64,000 nucleotides of DNA from an uncultured Bacilli bacterium (GCA_934183155.1 CAKPSB010000006.1:27365-91364), one strand, 5' to 3'. Numbered from the stretch's first letter, positions 33,110-42,948 are shown. Notes: a model not told the origin generated them from the sequence alone. A program made the numbers and translations.

Positions 33110-35384
33110 TTTCTTCACCTCCTAAAATATCTTCAAATTTGGTGTTTTTTAAGTCTTTGACATTTTCTTCTTTGACAAAGCAAAGATCTTTAAATGGACA
33201 ATTTTTGCAGCTAATGTCTTTTTCAATTCTTTTTGGTTCGATTTTAAAATCAGCTTTTAAAATTTTATCAATTGTATTATCCAAGTTTTTTTCAACCAAT
33301 TCTTTGATATAGTTTATTTCATTTTTGCTAATTATTTTGGTATATGATGAAAATCCATTTTTTGTTTGTTTCATTGAACTTATTATTTCACTATTTTGAT
33401 ATGTTTCATCTATTTGACTAATTATGTTTTCATCACCGATAGTATATCCATTTAATTTTAAATTGTTTTTATTTTGTTTTTCATAATCAGTTTCATCTAA
33501 AGATGGTTTAGTTAATATTTTTTGAAGATAGAAACCATCAACAGAATATTTAGGACCTAGACCTTTTTGAATTAAATATATATATGTTGGTAATTGCATA
33601 TTTAATCCATAATTAATATTGTCTAAGTTTGTTTTGATATCACCAGTTTTATAATCAATTATTATACAGTTTATATTATCTTTTTGAATATAGTTTAACT
33701 TATCTATTATTCCTGTAAATGTAATTTTTATTTCTTTTGATTTATTAATTTCTATTTTCTTTTCTGTTAAATGACTGCTGTAGGTGGTGTGCGTTTCTTG
33801 CCATTTTATAACATCGATGTCATTTTTTAAAATGGAAAATAGTTTATTTATATAAAATTTTTCTTTTGCATTTAAGTTTTTATTTTTTAAATATGAATAA
33901 TATTCTTTTTCTAAGTCAAATTCTTTTTCATACATTTTGGATAAACAAAAGTGAAATAAGTTTCCAATTAATATAGGAAATGTTTCTTCATATGGCTCTA
34001 ATTTTAATATGTTTTTAGCATAAAATTTAAATGGGCATAGGGCATAATTATTTAATGATGTATATGATAGTGTTAAATGATTTTTTAAATATTTTTTTAA
34101 GCTTTCGGTGTTTATTTGAGTATAATTGTTACTATAATTTAAAAAATCTGTGTTTTGATAATTACTATACAATATATCTAAGGCAGAATCTTTTTCGTTA
34201 TAATTAAAGTAATCATCTAATTTTTGAACTAAGGAAAATTTGTTGTAATTATTAGAACAGTTATATTTTTTTTGATAGTCTTTAATTGTGCTTAAATTAA
34301 GTTCACTTATAATAGAAGAGGGATAATAGGTTTTAAATAAATCTTTTAGCTTATATGATATGGTTAAATTGGGGATTGATTTAATTAAAAATTTTATTTT
34401 ATCTTTTTCTATTTTGTTTTTATCCGTGGATGTTAATGCATCTATTTTTATTTTTTCTTTATCACTTATTATATCATCATCTTTATATATGTGTGGAATA
34501 ACCCCTTCATTTAGGCCTGCTATATAATAGTAATTATTCGGATTATTTATCTCATTTATGCTTATTATTTGAACAGCGTTTGAAACAGTTTCTTTGTCTA
34601 ATGATATTGTTTTTAATTCGTTTTTGATAATTTCAATTGAAACTTCATCAAGAGGATCTGGTAGGTTTAACTTATTTAATTTATCAATTATTTTGTTTTT
34701 TATATCACCATTTTCTATATTTTCTAAAGTTTCTTGAATTGAGAGATCTTTTTTTAAACTGTTTAAGAAGTGTTGAACTTCTTGCGTGCTATAACAATTA
34801 TTTGCCTTTTCTAAATTAAATGGAATTTTAAATAAATTGAATATTCTTATAAACTCGCTTTTATAGTCATCAGTAATTCCTGCTATAAAAATATTATTTA
34901 TATTTACTTTTTTTAATTTTTCTATTATATCCTCAGCGATAAATGTTAATTCATCCGTTTGAGTTTGAAATTCATAAACTTTTGGAGTATAGCTACCGCA
35001 ACTATTTTCTAAGAATTTTACATTTTTTATTTCTTTTAAGATATATGGTTCAATGTCTGTGTAAGCCACGGTTATATCGTGGTATTTTTCTTTAAAAAGT
35101 GGGTTTTCTTCAATCATGGCGTTTTCTTTTAAATAAGCATAGTATGGAGTTATAATTTCTGATTTTAAATGTATATTTTGAAGATATTTTTTGGCTGTTC
35201 CATAGTTTAAATTAAATTTTTTCATTAATAAATATAAACTTTTTGGATTTATTTTACCATAATAGTTATCTATAAATTCTTCTTTGTTTATTATTTTTAG
35301 GTTACATAATTTTTTTTCTGTGGAATATTTTTTTAATATTTCTTTTTTTAAATAATTAGGCGCTATTAATAATTGTTGTTTCAT
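33093..35384 (-). CDS. addB: Helicase-nuclease subunit AddB (RexB-like, short)
   Basis: A 763-residue protein, well short of the 1160 or so of typical AddB. The C-terminal nuclease is intact: TGIIDKLNYIQ, IIDYKTGDIKTN, QLPTYIYLI. The iron-sulfur cysteines are visible as one in LCPFKFYAKNIL and three in CKNCPFKDLC. The N-terminal helicase-like region is divergent and I see no Walker A motif, as in streptococcal RexB. GTGGTGATAAA precedes the ATG. Its overlap with addA and the paired nuclease make the identity firm. Confidence 0.9.
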   Translation of the reverse strand: MKQQLLIAPNYLKKEILKKYSTEKKLCNLKIINKEEFIDNYYGKINPKSLYLLMKKFNLNYGTAKKYLQNIHLKSEIITPYYAYLKENAMIEENPLFKEKYHDITVAYTDIEPYILKEIKNVKFLENSCGSYTPKVYEFQTQTDELTFIAEDIIEKLKKVNINNIFIAGITDDYKSEFIRIFNLFKIPFNLEKANNCYSTQEVQHFLNSLKKDLSIQETLENIENGDIKNKIIDKLNKLNLPDPLDEVSIEIIKNELKTISLDKETVSNAVQIISINEINNPNNYYYIAGLNEGVIPHIYKDDDIISDKEKIKIDALTSTDKNKIEKDKIKFLIKSIPNLTISYKLKDLFKTYYPSSIISELNLSTIKDYQKKYNCSNNYNKFSLVQKLDDYFNYNEKDSALDILYSNYQNTDFLNYSNNYTQINTESLKKYLKNHLTLSYTSLNNYALCPFKFYAKNILKLEPYEETFPILIGNLFHFCLSKMYEKEFDLEKEYYSYLKNKNLNAKEKFYINKLFSILKNDIDVIKWQETHTTYSSHLTEKKIEINKSKEIKITFTGIIDKLNYIQKDNINCIIIDYKTGDIKTNLDNINYGLNMQLPTYIYLIQKGLGPKYSVDGFYLQKILTKPSLDETDYEKQNKNNLKLNGYTIGDENIISQIDETYQNSEIISSMKQTKNGFSSYTKIISKNEINYIKELVEKNLDNTIDKILKADFKIEPKRIEKDISCKNCPFKDLCFVKEENVKDLKNTKFEDILGGEENAKLD

Positions 35385-35419
35385 TTTATCACCACTTTCT
35401 ATTTAATTATAACATTAGA

Positions 35420-35456
35420 ATAGAGAAAAAGTATAAAGTTTTTTCTTTATACTTAA
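35420..35456 (-). terminator. Terminator of the SNF2 helicase gene
   Basis: A 10-bp stem pairs AAGTATAAAG (35429-35438) with CTTTATACTT (35445-35454). TTTTTCTC follows leftward. Confidence 0.82.
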
Positions 35457-38400
35457 TTATTCATTGTCGATTGCAAGAAGCATCTTGATATCTTCCTCGG
35501 TAAGCTTTGAAAATTGATTTTCGGTATGTTTTTCATTATCAATAAGCATTTCAGCTAATTTTCTTTTTTTGTTTTGTAATTCTAGAATTTTTTCTTCAAT
35601 GGTTCCTTTGGTAATTAATCTAATTACTTCAACGGTATTTTTTTGACCTATGCGATGCGCTCTATCTGTTGCCTGATTTTCTACTTGGGGATTCCACCAT
35701 AAATCTAAATGAATAACAACTGTGGCTGAGGTTAGATTTAAACCAGTTCCTCCAGCTTTTAGGGTTATGATAAATGCATCGGTAGTATCTTTGTTAAATT
35801 TTTCAACTAATTCCATGCGTTTTTTTGATGATATAGTTCCATCTATATAATATGTGGTTATTCCTTTTTTATTTAATTTGGGAATTATTAACTCTAAAGC
35901 TTTTCGATATGTTGTAAATATTAACATTTTATGTCCATTTTGTTTTGCTTCAGAGGCTATTTTTAATAGTTCATTTATTTTCGAACTTTCACCTTTATAA
36001 TTTTCAAATTCTAAGGCTGGAGATATACATATTTGTCTTAATTTTGTTAGTAATTGCAATATTTTTAGTTTTGATTTAGTAAATCCTTCTTGTGCTATCA
36101 TTTCATCAAGTGTTTCTTTTGTTTTTTCGACTTCGGCGGCATATATTTTCTTTTGTTTACTTTCTAAGTCAACATATATATTGTTTTCTATTTTAGCAGG
36201 TAGATCTTTAACAACATCTTTTTTCTTTCTCCTTAATATAAAATACTGTATTTGTTTATTTAATCTATCCATAACTTCTTTATTTTCAATATTTTTAATA
36301 CTATATTTATTTTGAAATTTTTCTTTTCCTGCGAGATATCCTGGCATTATGAAGTCAAATATACTCCAAAGTTCCATTAAACTATTTTCTATTGGTGTTC
36401 CTGTTAAAGAAATCTTTACATTACTTTTTAATTTTTTGATTGCTTTTGAAATTCCAGTGTTGGGATTTTTGATGTTTTGTGCTTCATCTATGGCTATTAA
36501 ATCAAAACTTATTTTTTGATATTTTTCTAAATCATTTCTAATTAATCCATAGGATGTTATTAAAATATTTGTATTATTTAAATTATTTAATTCATTTTGT
36601 CTTATTATTTTATTTTCGGCGATAACTTTATAATTTAGTTCTGATCCAAATTTATCAAATTCTTTTTTCCAGTTATATATTAAAGAAGTTGGCGCTACTA
36701 TGAGAATTTTAGCATTTTTGTTTTCTTTAATTATCAATTTTATCAAGTATATTAATTGAATTGATTTTCCAAGGCCCATTTCATCTGCCAAAATACAGCC
36801 AAAACCTGTTTTGTATATATTATAAAGCCATTTTACACCAATTAGTTGGTAATCTCTTAATATTTTTAATTCTTCCTTTGGAAGGGGAATTTCTTTATCC
36901 TTATATGCTTTGAAATTTCTTATTAGTTCATTAAAAGCATCGTTTGTTTTAAGAATGTCTTGATAGTTTTCTTTTAGGCTATCAAGATATATAGCACGGT
37001 ATCTTGGTATTTGTCCTTCGCCTTTTTGAAGTTGTTTATTTTCTATATTTATGATTTGCGTTAATGATTCTAACTTTTTGATATTTTCATCGGTGTTTAA
37101 ATCAATTATGTTTCCATTTTTTAATTTATAATAATGTTTTTTTTCTCTTAGAGAAGATAAAACGCTGGGTATTTCAGATTGTTCAATATTATCTAAATTA
37201 AAGTTATATGAAAGTATTCCATTTTGTCCTATTTTAAATGTAACGTTGGTGGCTGTTTTTTTAATAATTTTTGTTTCTTTTATCTTTTGTGATGTAAATA
37301 CTTCATAATCTTTACTTATTTCATAAATTCCCATTTCTAAAAATTTTCCTATTTCATCTGTTTTATCTAGAATAAATGAATTGGCATTTACTTTAAACTT
37401 ATATTTTGCTAATTTTGCTATTAAAATATTTTCATATTCGCTGTCCCGAACAATAGAAGGTGTTTTGTCAAAGTAATTTACTTCTTTTCCATAATTTAAT
37501 TTTACTTCACATTTGATTGAATTATAATAAAAATCAAAATATAATTTTGCACATGGTTTGGTAGGTATAGTTATTTCGGTTATGCTTTCATCTAACTTGA
37601 TTTTTTCTTTTAATTTTGAGAGTAATCCACCGGTAAATTTTCCTAATTCTTTTTGTGAAAACATAAATTTATCTATTTTATTTTCTTTAAAAATGGTATA
37701 AAGTTTAAATAAATTTTTATCTAATTTATATAGTGTTTTTTTGTCATATATAAATGATGCGGTTTCGGTTAATTGTTTAAATAAAGAGATATTTTTTATT
37801 GATAAAAGATAATTTTCATTTTCTTTAGTAAGTTCTATGTCAAAGGGATTTTCTTCTTTATAGCCATTATATTGATTTCCATCCATTGTAAATTGTTTAT
37901 TCTTTAATGTTTCCATAAAGGTGTTTAGGTATTTTTCTGTTATTATACATTCATAATTTCCAATTTGGTAGAGATTAATGTTATAGTCTAAAATTTGTTT
38001 GTCAATTTTATCAAAATAATTTTGCTGTGGATCATAGGTGAATTTTGTGGATATTTTGTATGGTTCGCTTTTACTATAAGCTCTCATAAAGTTGCGGTAT
38101 TTATTATTTAGCGTATACATTTTATCTATTCCTATTTTATAATTTACTTTTATATAATTTCCTTGGTAATAGCTTTCTTTTTTTTCAAGATCAACGTCTA
38201 AAAATACTTGCTTTTTAATTATGTTTGTTTTTGAATCATAAAAACTGTCTAAAATCTTTTTGCCTAAAGCAAGTTGGTAAGTTATTGGATTTATTGTTTC
38301 ACCATTAAAAAGAGCATCTTCGTATTTTAATATACATGCGGCGATGTGTTTGCATGTATCCATTTTTTGATATTCTGGACAAGTACATGTATATTTTTCT

Positions 38401-38600
38401 AAATTTTTATTTTCTTTGTCGACTGTTATTTTTACAGTGTAATTTCTATCAATTTTTTCTGATTGTATTTGAAATTTAGCGTCTCTATATTTTTCTATAT
38501 CCTCGGTTTCAATTATTTTTATTTTGTTTGCTTGATAATTTAATCCTCGCATGAAATTTGTTGTTCCACATATTTTAATTATTTTATCATATAACTTCAC
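35457..38600 (-). CDS. SWIM zinc-finger SNF2-family helicase
   Basis: A 1047-residue Swi2/Snf2 ATPase. An N-terminal SWIM zinc finger (CTCPEYQKMDTCKHIAAC, near residue 75) is followed by the bacterial SNF2-associated region and the helicase core. That core has LADEMGLGKSIQLI (motif I), IAIDEAQNIKNP (DEAQ, motif II), SLTGTPIENSLMELW, and QATDRAHRIGQKNTVEVIRLI (motif VI). Such proteins are common in Bacillota; they translocate on duplex DNA or remodel RNA polymerase, and the exact role is unknown. The start is GTG with GAGGTGG upstream. It lies upstream of addB but has its own terminator between them. Confidence 0.92.
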   Translation of the reverse strand: MKLYDKIIKICGTTNFMRGLNYQANKIKIIETEDIEKYRDAKFQIQSEKIDRNYTVKITVDKENKNLEKYTCTCPEYQKMDTCKHIAACILKYEDALFNGETINPITYQLALGKKILDSFYDSKTNIIKKQVFLDVDLEKKESYYQGNYIKVNYKIGIDKMYTLNNKYRNFMRAYSKSEPYKISTKFTYDPQQNYFDKIDKQILDYNINLYQIGNYECIITEKYLNTFMETLKNKQFTMDGNQYNGYKEENPFDIELTKENENYLLSIKNISLFKQLTETASFIYDKKTLYKLDKNLFKLYTIFKENKIDKFMFSQKELGKFTGGLLSKLKEKIKLDESITEITIPTKPCAKLYFDFYYNSIKCEVKLNYGKEVNYFDKTPSIVRDSEYENILIAKLAKYKFKVNANSFILDKTDEIGKFLEMGIYEISKDYEVFTSQKIKETKIIKKTATNVTFKIGQNGILSYNFNLDNIEQSEIPSVLSSLREKKHYYKLKNGNIIDLNTDENIKKLESLTQIINIENKQLQKGEGQIPRYRAIYLDSLKENYQDILKTNDAFNELIRNFKAYKDKEIPLPKEELKILRDYQLIGVKWLYNIYKTGFGCILADEMGLGKSIQLIYLIKLIIKENKNAKILIVAPTSLIYNWKKEFDKFGSELNYKVIAENKIIRQNELNNLNNTNILITSYGLIRNDLEKYQKISFDLIAIDEAQNIKNPNTGISKAIKKLKSNVKISLTGTPIENSLMELWSIFDFIMPGYLAGKEKFQNKYSIKNIENKEVMDRLNKQIQYFILRRKKKDVVKDLPAKIENNIYVDLESKQKKIYAAEVEKTKETLDEMIAQEGFTKSKLKILQLLTKLRQICISPALEFENYKGESSKINELLKIASEAKQNGHKMLIFTTYRKALELIIPKLNKKGITTYYIDGTISSKKRMELVEKFNKDTTDAFIITLKAGGTGLNLTSATVVIHLDLWWNPQVENQATDRAHRIGQKNTVEVIRLITKGTIEEKILELQNKKRKLAEMLIDNEKHTENQFSKLTEEDIKMLLAIDNE

Positions 38601-38663
38601 GCTACCACCTCAAGCATATATATTACTATTTTTTCATTTAAATAACAAGGGTAATTATTATGC

Positions 38664-38693
38664 CTATACTTTGTAGAAGCTTTGTCATAGTAT
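38664..38693 (+). promoter_or_regulatory. Possible SigE-type sporulation promoter of the cotJ operon
   Basis: CATAGTAT (38686-38693) fits a SigE -10 (CATA-N3-T), with CTATACT (38664-38670) 15 bases upstream as a partial -35. B. subtilis cotJ is SigE-dependent. Confidence 0.45.
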
Positions 38694-38712
38694 ATTGCGG
38701 GGGGGATAATAG

Positions 38713-39234
38713 ATGAACGACTATTTTCAAGGATTTTCAAATGCTTTTATGATGAAATATCCAAGTGATTTAAATGATTCAAATTATCAAAATACACTTA
38801 ATGAACATAATATTTTGAAAGAAAAACTTAATAAACAAGCTGGTGACAATATGAATTTTAATAAATGTAATTTTAATAGTAGTACTAAACCGGCTCAACT
38901 ATACGATGTTTATAATGGCTTTATAAGAGGTAATATGTTTCCAAATTTATTTAATCAATATAAAATTTCTAGGCCTTTTGATATTAGACCTTTAAATGAA
39001 CAAGCAGAACTTTTAACTAAGGTTGATGCTTATACGTTTGCAGCTCATGATGTTAATTTATATTTGGATACACATCCTGATGACAAAGAGATGATTGAAC
39101 TTTTTAATCAATATAGTGGGGATGCAAAAACTGCTAGAGATGAATTTGAAAATAAATTTGGTCCTCTTTTGGTAAATTCTAAAGAGGGGTTTCCTTGGGC
39201 TTGGAACAATAGACCTTGGCCATGGGAAAATTAG
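38713..39234 (+). CDS. CotJA-CotJB fusion, spore coat protein
   Basis: A 173-residue protein joining two normally separate coat proteins. After an N-terminal extension of about 60 residues, the CotJA-like part (AQLYDVYNGFIRGNMFPNLFNQYK) is followed by a complete CotJB-like part (LLTKVDAYTFAAHDVNLYLDTHPDDKEMIELFNQY...FENKFGPLL, ending WAWNNRPWPWEN). CotJA, CotJB and CotJC assemble into the spore coat together. GGGGGGGATAAT precedes the ATG. cotJC follows after 9 bases. Confidence 0.85.
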   Translation: MNDYFQGFSNAFMMKYPSDLNDSNYQNTLNEHNILKEKLNKQAGDNMNFNKCNFNSSTKPAQLYDVYNGFIRGNMFPNLFNQYKISRPFDIRPLNEQAELLTKVDAYTFAAHDVNLYLDTHPDDKEMIELFNQYSGDAKTARDEFENKFGPLLVNSKEGFPWAWNNRPWPWEN

Positions 39235-39243
39235 GAGGTTTTT

Positions 39244-39801
39244 ATGTGGAAATATGAAAAAAAATTGCAATATCCGGTAAATATTAAAAAAAGAGATTTA
39301 AATCTGGCTAAATGTATACTTGTTCAGTATGGAGGACCAGCTGGGGAATTAGCTGCTGCTTGGCAATATCTTGATCAACGTTATAATATGCCTGATGACA
39401 GAGGAAAGGCTTTACTTACAGATATTGGAACTGAAGAACTTGCTCACGTAGAGATTATATGTGCTATGATATATCAACTTATGAAAGGGGCTAGTAAGGA
39501 AGAAATTAAAAAAGCTGGATTAGATGGTATGTATGCTCAGTTTGGAAATGATTTATTTCCTGCTGATGCCTTTGGCAATCCTTTTAACATGAGTTATATT
39601 AAGGTATCTGGCGATTATATTGCTGATTTAGAAAGTAATATGGGGGCAGAGCAACGAGCTAGAGCAACGTATGAACATTTAATGGACCTGACAGATGACG
39701 CTGACGTGCTTGGACCACTTTCATTTTTAAGACAACGCGAAATAGTTCATTATCAAAGATTTAAAGAGCTTAGAGATTATTATTTGAGTTTTAGAAAATA
39801 A
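39244..39801 (+). CDS. cotJC: Spore coat protein CotJC, manganese-catalase family
   Basis: A 185-residue protein with the manganese catalase fold. The metal-site carboxylate and histidine pattern appears in GPAGELAAAWQYLDQRY, IGTEELAHVEIICAMIYQL and LRQREIVHYQRFKELRDYY. CotJC is built into the inner spore coat; catalase-type activity is possible but unproven here. AGGAGG precedes the ATG. It is cotranscribed with the CotJA-CotJB fusion and followed by a terminator. Confidence 0.93.
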   Translation: MWKYEKKLQYPVNIKKRDLNLAKCILVQYGGPAGELAAAWQYLDQRYNMPDDRGKALLTDIGTEELAHVEIICAMIYQLMKGASKEEIKKAGLDGMYAQFGNDLFPADAFGNPFNMSYIKVSGDYIADLESNMGAEQRARATYEHLMDLTDDADVLGPLSFLRQREIVHYQRFKELRDYYLSFRK

Positions 39802-39809
39802 ATTTTATT

Positions 39810-39834
39810 AAAATGACTTAATGGTCATTTTTTT
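39810..39834 (+). terminator. Terminator of the cotJ operon
   Basis: AAAATGAC (39810-39817) pairs with GTCATTTT (39824-39831). The T run continues past the stem. Confidence 0.82.
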
Positions 39835-39878
39835 GTATTGTTTTTTTATTTTTTCTAATAATAATTATAGGTGATATA

Positions 39879-40544
39879 ATGAAGAAATTGGTTTTTTTGT
39901 TACTTATTTTGATAGTTGGCTGTACGAATAAATTAGAAATTGATGATAATATTACAGAAATTAAATATAATAATTACTATATTTCTAAGTATGATTTTTA
40001 TAAGGTTAAAAAAATGATTAATAAAAAATTTAAAAAAAACAGTAAAAGAAAGTTGAGTGATAAATTAACTATTAAGACTAATAAGAATATATATTATTTT
40101 TCTTTAGATGATAATTTTATTGAATATAATGGAAAAATTGCAGAAAATAATAGATTGAATAGTTTTTTAAAGGATCTTTCTTTCAAATATATTAGTAATG
40201 ATTTTTATACTGTTCAATATGTTAAAAAATATGAGACAAGTAAACAGGATAAATTTATATCAATTGATAAAAATTCCAATTATATTATTTTTGATTTTAA
40301 TGATGATATTTATGATTTTAAAATTTATGAAATTGAAAAAAATGGTGATAATTTTAGCGATGTAAATTTAATTTATGATGATAAAAGTAGTAATAGAGTA
40401 ATAATTAGAAAAACTGTTAACTATAATATTCCAGATATTAGAATTTCTTTTAAAAATAAATATGGTTATACTTTTTCTATTATTCCTTGTTATAGAGAAA
40501 ATATAGAATTTGATACAAAAGTATATAAAAAAATCGCTTCTTAA
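39879..40544 (+). CDS. Hypothetical lipoprotein
   Basis: A 221-residue predicted lipoprotein. The signal peptide ends in a lipobox with Cys15 (LILIVGC), so it should be anchored outside the membrane. The rest is rich in K, N, D, I and Y and shows alternating beta-like segments; I do not recognise a family. GGTGATATA precedes the ATG. It stands between cotJC and typA, convergent with typA, and shares a terminator with it. Confidence 0.65.
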   Translation: MKKLVFLLLILIVGCTNKLEIDDNITEIKYNNYYISKYDFYKVKKMINKKFKKNSKRKLSDKLTIKTNKNIYYFSLDDNFIEYNGKIAENNRLNSFLKDLSFKYISNDFYTVQYVKKYETSKQDKFISIDKNSNYIIFDFNDDIYDFKIYEIEKNGDNFSDVNLIYDDKSSNRVIIRKTVNYNIPDIRISFKNKYGYTFSIIPCYRENIEFDTKVYKKIAS

Positions 40545-40556
40545 GCGGTTTTTTTG
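40527..40556. terminator. Shared bidirectional terminator, lipoprotein gene and typA
   Basis: AAAATCGCTT (40530-40539) pairs with AAGCGGTTTT (40543-40552) around a CTT loop. The stop codons of both convergent genes lie in the loop and first stem base. Confidence 0.88.
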
Positions 40557-42355
40557 TATTCATGTTTTTTTCTTTCATTTGTGTTTAATATTTTTTTTCT
40601 CAAGCGATAAGATGCTGGGGTTACTTCAACTAATTCATCTTCATTAATATAATCTAAGCATACTTCTAGGCTCATTTCTCTAGGTCTTTTTAGAACTACT
40701 GTGTGATCTTTATTGGCACTTCTTGTGTTTGTTAGCTGTTTACCTTTAGTAACATTAACGGCTAAGTCATTTTCATGGTTGTTTTCACCAACAATCATTC
40801 CTTCATAAACATCCGTTCCTGGGGCTACAAACATAACACCTCTATCCTCTAATGATCCTAGGGCATAGGCTGTTGCTTTTCCGTTATCAATTGATACTAA
40901 AACGCCGGCTTTTCTTTCACCTATATTACTATTTGACATTTTTTCATATGATTTAAAGGCATGTGATAAAATTCCATATCCCTTAGTTAATGTCATAAAT
41001 TCTGTTGTAAAACCAATTAATCCTCTTGATGGTATTGTATATAATAGTTTTGTTTGATTATCAAATGGTTGCATATTTTCCATATTACCACCACGGTTTC
41101 CTAAAGCTTCAATTACAGATCCTACATATTCTTCTGGAACTTCTATTTCAACATCTTCATATGGTTCACATTTTACGCCATCAATTTCTTTAATTATAAT
41201 TTGAGGCTTTGATACTTGCAATTCATAACCTTCACGGCGCATTGTTTCAATTAATATTGATAAATGCAATTCACCACGACCAGAAACCATCCATGATTCT
41301 GAATCTATTTGTTTTACTTTTAAAGAAACATCTTTATCGGTTTCTTTCATTAATCTTTCTTCTATTTGTCTTGCTGTTAAAAATTTTCCTTCTCTACCAT
41401 TGAATGGACTTGTATTGACTCCAAAGGCCATTTGTAATGTTGGTTCATCTATACGTAATTTTGGCAAGGCTTCTTCGTGACCTACTTCACAAACAGTTTC
41501 TCCTACTGAAATGTCTGGCAAACCAGCTATAGCAACTATATCTCCAGCGTGAGCTTCATTAACTTCTATTTTGTTTAATCCTAAATATCCAAATATTTTT
41601 TGTATTCTAAATTGCTTAATGCTGCCATCTAATCTCATGCATGAAACGTTGGAATTTACTTTTATATGACCTCTCTTAACTACGCCTATTCCAATACGGC
41701 CAACAAAATCATTATAATCTAAAAGGGCTGGTTGGAATTGAAATGGCCCATTTTCGTCAACGTTTGGTTCTGGAATGTTTTCTATAACCGCATCTAAAAT
41801 TGGATCCATTGTTTTTTCTTGCGTTTGAATATCTGGACTTGTACTTGAAGTTCCATTTATAGCTGAAGCATATAAAACAGGGAAATCTAACTGTTCTATT
41901 GATGCGCCTAATTCAATAAATAAATCCATTACTTCATCAACTACTGCTTGTGGTCTTGCTGCTGGTTTATCAATTTTATTAACAACAACTATAGGAGTTA
42001 CACCAGCGGCTAGAGCTTTTTTTAAAACAAATCTTGTTTGAGGCATTGTTCCTTCATAAGCATCTACTACTAATAAAACTCCGTCAACCATGTTCATGAT
42101 TCTTTCTACTTCTCCACCAAAATCGGCGTGGCCTGGTGTATCTAATATGTTTATTCTATAGCCTTTATATTTGATGGCGGTTGTTTTAGCTAAAATTGTG
42201 ATTCCTCTTTCTCTTTCTATATCATTTGAATCCATTGCTCTTACTTGTACTTCTTCGTTTTCTCTAAATGTTCCGGATTGTTTTAATAATTGATCTACCA
42301 ATGTTGTTTTGCCGTGGTCAACATGGGCGATTATTGCAATATTTCTTTCTTTCAT
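40541..42355 (-). CDS. typA: Ribosome-associated GTPase TypA/BipA
   Basis: A translational GTPase of about 604 residues that helps 50S assembly and growth under stress or cold. The G1 motif AHVDHGKT is at 10-17; G2 with RGITILAKTTA, G3 DTPGHADFGGEVER and G4 NKIDKP are all present. The BipA-specific C-terminal domain contains NHENDLAVNVTKGKQLTNTRSANKD. I chose the ATG at 42353-42355 because AGAGGTAG lies upstream at good spacing. Its promoter is at 42385-42413. Confidence 0.97.
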   Translation of the reverse strand: MKERNIAIIAHVDHGKTTLVDQLLKQSGTFRENEEVQVRAMDSNDIERERGITILAKTTAIKYKGYRINILDTPGHADFGGEVERIMNMVDGVLLVVDAYEGTMPQTRFVLKKALAAGVTPIVVVNKIDKPAARPQAVVDEVMDLFIELGASIEQLDFPVLYASAINGTSSTSPDIQTQEKTMDPILDAVIENIPEPNVDENGPFQFQPALLDYNDFVGRIGIGVVKRGHIKVNSNVSCMRLDGSIKQFRIQKIFGYLGLNKIEVNEAHAGDIVAIAGLPDISVGETVCEVGHEEALPKLRIDEPTLQMAFGVNTSPFNGREGKFLTARQIEERLMKETDKDVSLKVKQIDSESWMVSGRGELHLSILIETMRREGYELQVSKPQIIIKEIDGVKCEPYEDVEIEVPEEYVGSVIEALGNRGGNMENMQPFDNQTKLLYTIPSRGLIGFTTEFMTLTKGYGILSHAFKSYEKMSNSNIGERKAGVLVSIDNGKATAYALGSLEDRGVMFVAPGTDVYEGMIVGENNHENDLAVNVTKGKQLTNTRSANKDHTVVLKRPREMSLEVCLDYINEDELVEVTPASYRLRKKILNTNERKKHEYKKTA

Positions 42356-42384
42356 AATTACTACCTCTTTTCGCACTAGGCTTA

Positions 42385-42413
42385 ATTATAGCACTTATAG
42401 TTTTGGTTGTAAA
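42385..42413 (-). promoter_or_regulatory. Promoter of typA
   Basis: On the reverse strand TTTACA (42408-42413) and TATAAT (42385-42390) are separated by 17 bases. Confidence 0.8.
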
Positions 42414-42424
42414 CCTTTTTTAGG

Positions 42425-42458
42425 TAAGAAAAAAGTAAGATAATTTATTATCTTACGG
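42425..42458 (-). terminator. Terminator of the Nudix gene
   Basis: GTAAGATAA (42435-42443) pairs with TTATCTTAC (42448-42456). TTTTTTC follows leftward. Confidence 0.82.
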
Positions 42459-42501
42459 TGTTCATTATTAAGTCACAATGCAATTATTTACAAAAATTGT
42501 T

Positions 42502-42948
42502 TTAGTTACCTTTAATATTAAAATAGTTTTTTAATATATAATCAATTGTGATTTTGACATCAGGAAACACAGACATTTCTTCTAATTCAGCTCTGGAAAA
42601 CCATCCTATTGCGGTACTTTCAGTACTCATTTTTAGTTCAGCATTAGGATTATTTGGCACACCAACATATATTATATCAATATGTCTATCACCATTTTCT
42701 TTCCGATTACACTGAATACCTAATGGTCTTATCAAGTCATCTTCTCTTGGAAAATGCTCCCCTAATAAAGTTATTTTTAAGCCTGTTTCCTCATAAACTT
42801 CTCTAATAGCTGTTTCTTCAGGGATTTCATTTTCTTCTATGTGCCCACCAGGTTGGATCCATTTATTAAAAATTGCATGTTTAACTAATAAAACTTTTTT
42901 GTTATCTGGATTAATTACAAATGCAGAGGCACAAAAGTGTCTTTTCAT
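42502..42948 (-). CDS. Nudix hydrolase
   Basis: A 148-residue Nudix protein. The box G-x5-E-x7-REUxEExGU is complete in GGHIEENEIPEETAIREVYEETGL (positions about 34-57). Nudix enzymes hydrolyse nucleoside diphosphates linked to another group; this one resembles small NTP-pyrophosphohydrolase types, but the substrate cannot be told. GGTGATAAT precedes the ATG. It is a single-gene unit with its own terminator. Confidence 0.9.
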   Translation of the reverse strand: MKRHFCASAFVINPDNKKVLLVKHAIFNKWIQPGGHIEENEIPEETAIREVYEETGLKITLLGEHFPREDDLIRPLGIQCNRKENGDRHIDIIYVGVPNNPNAELKMSTESTAIGWFSRAELEEMSVFPDVKITIDYILKNYFNIKGN

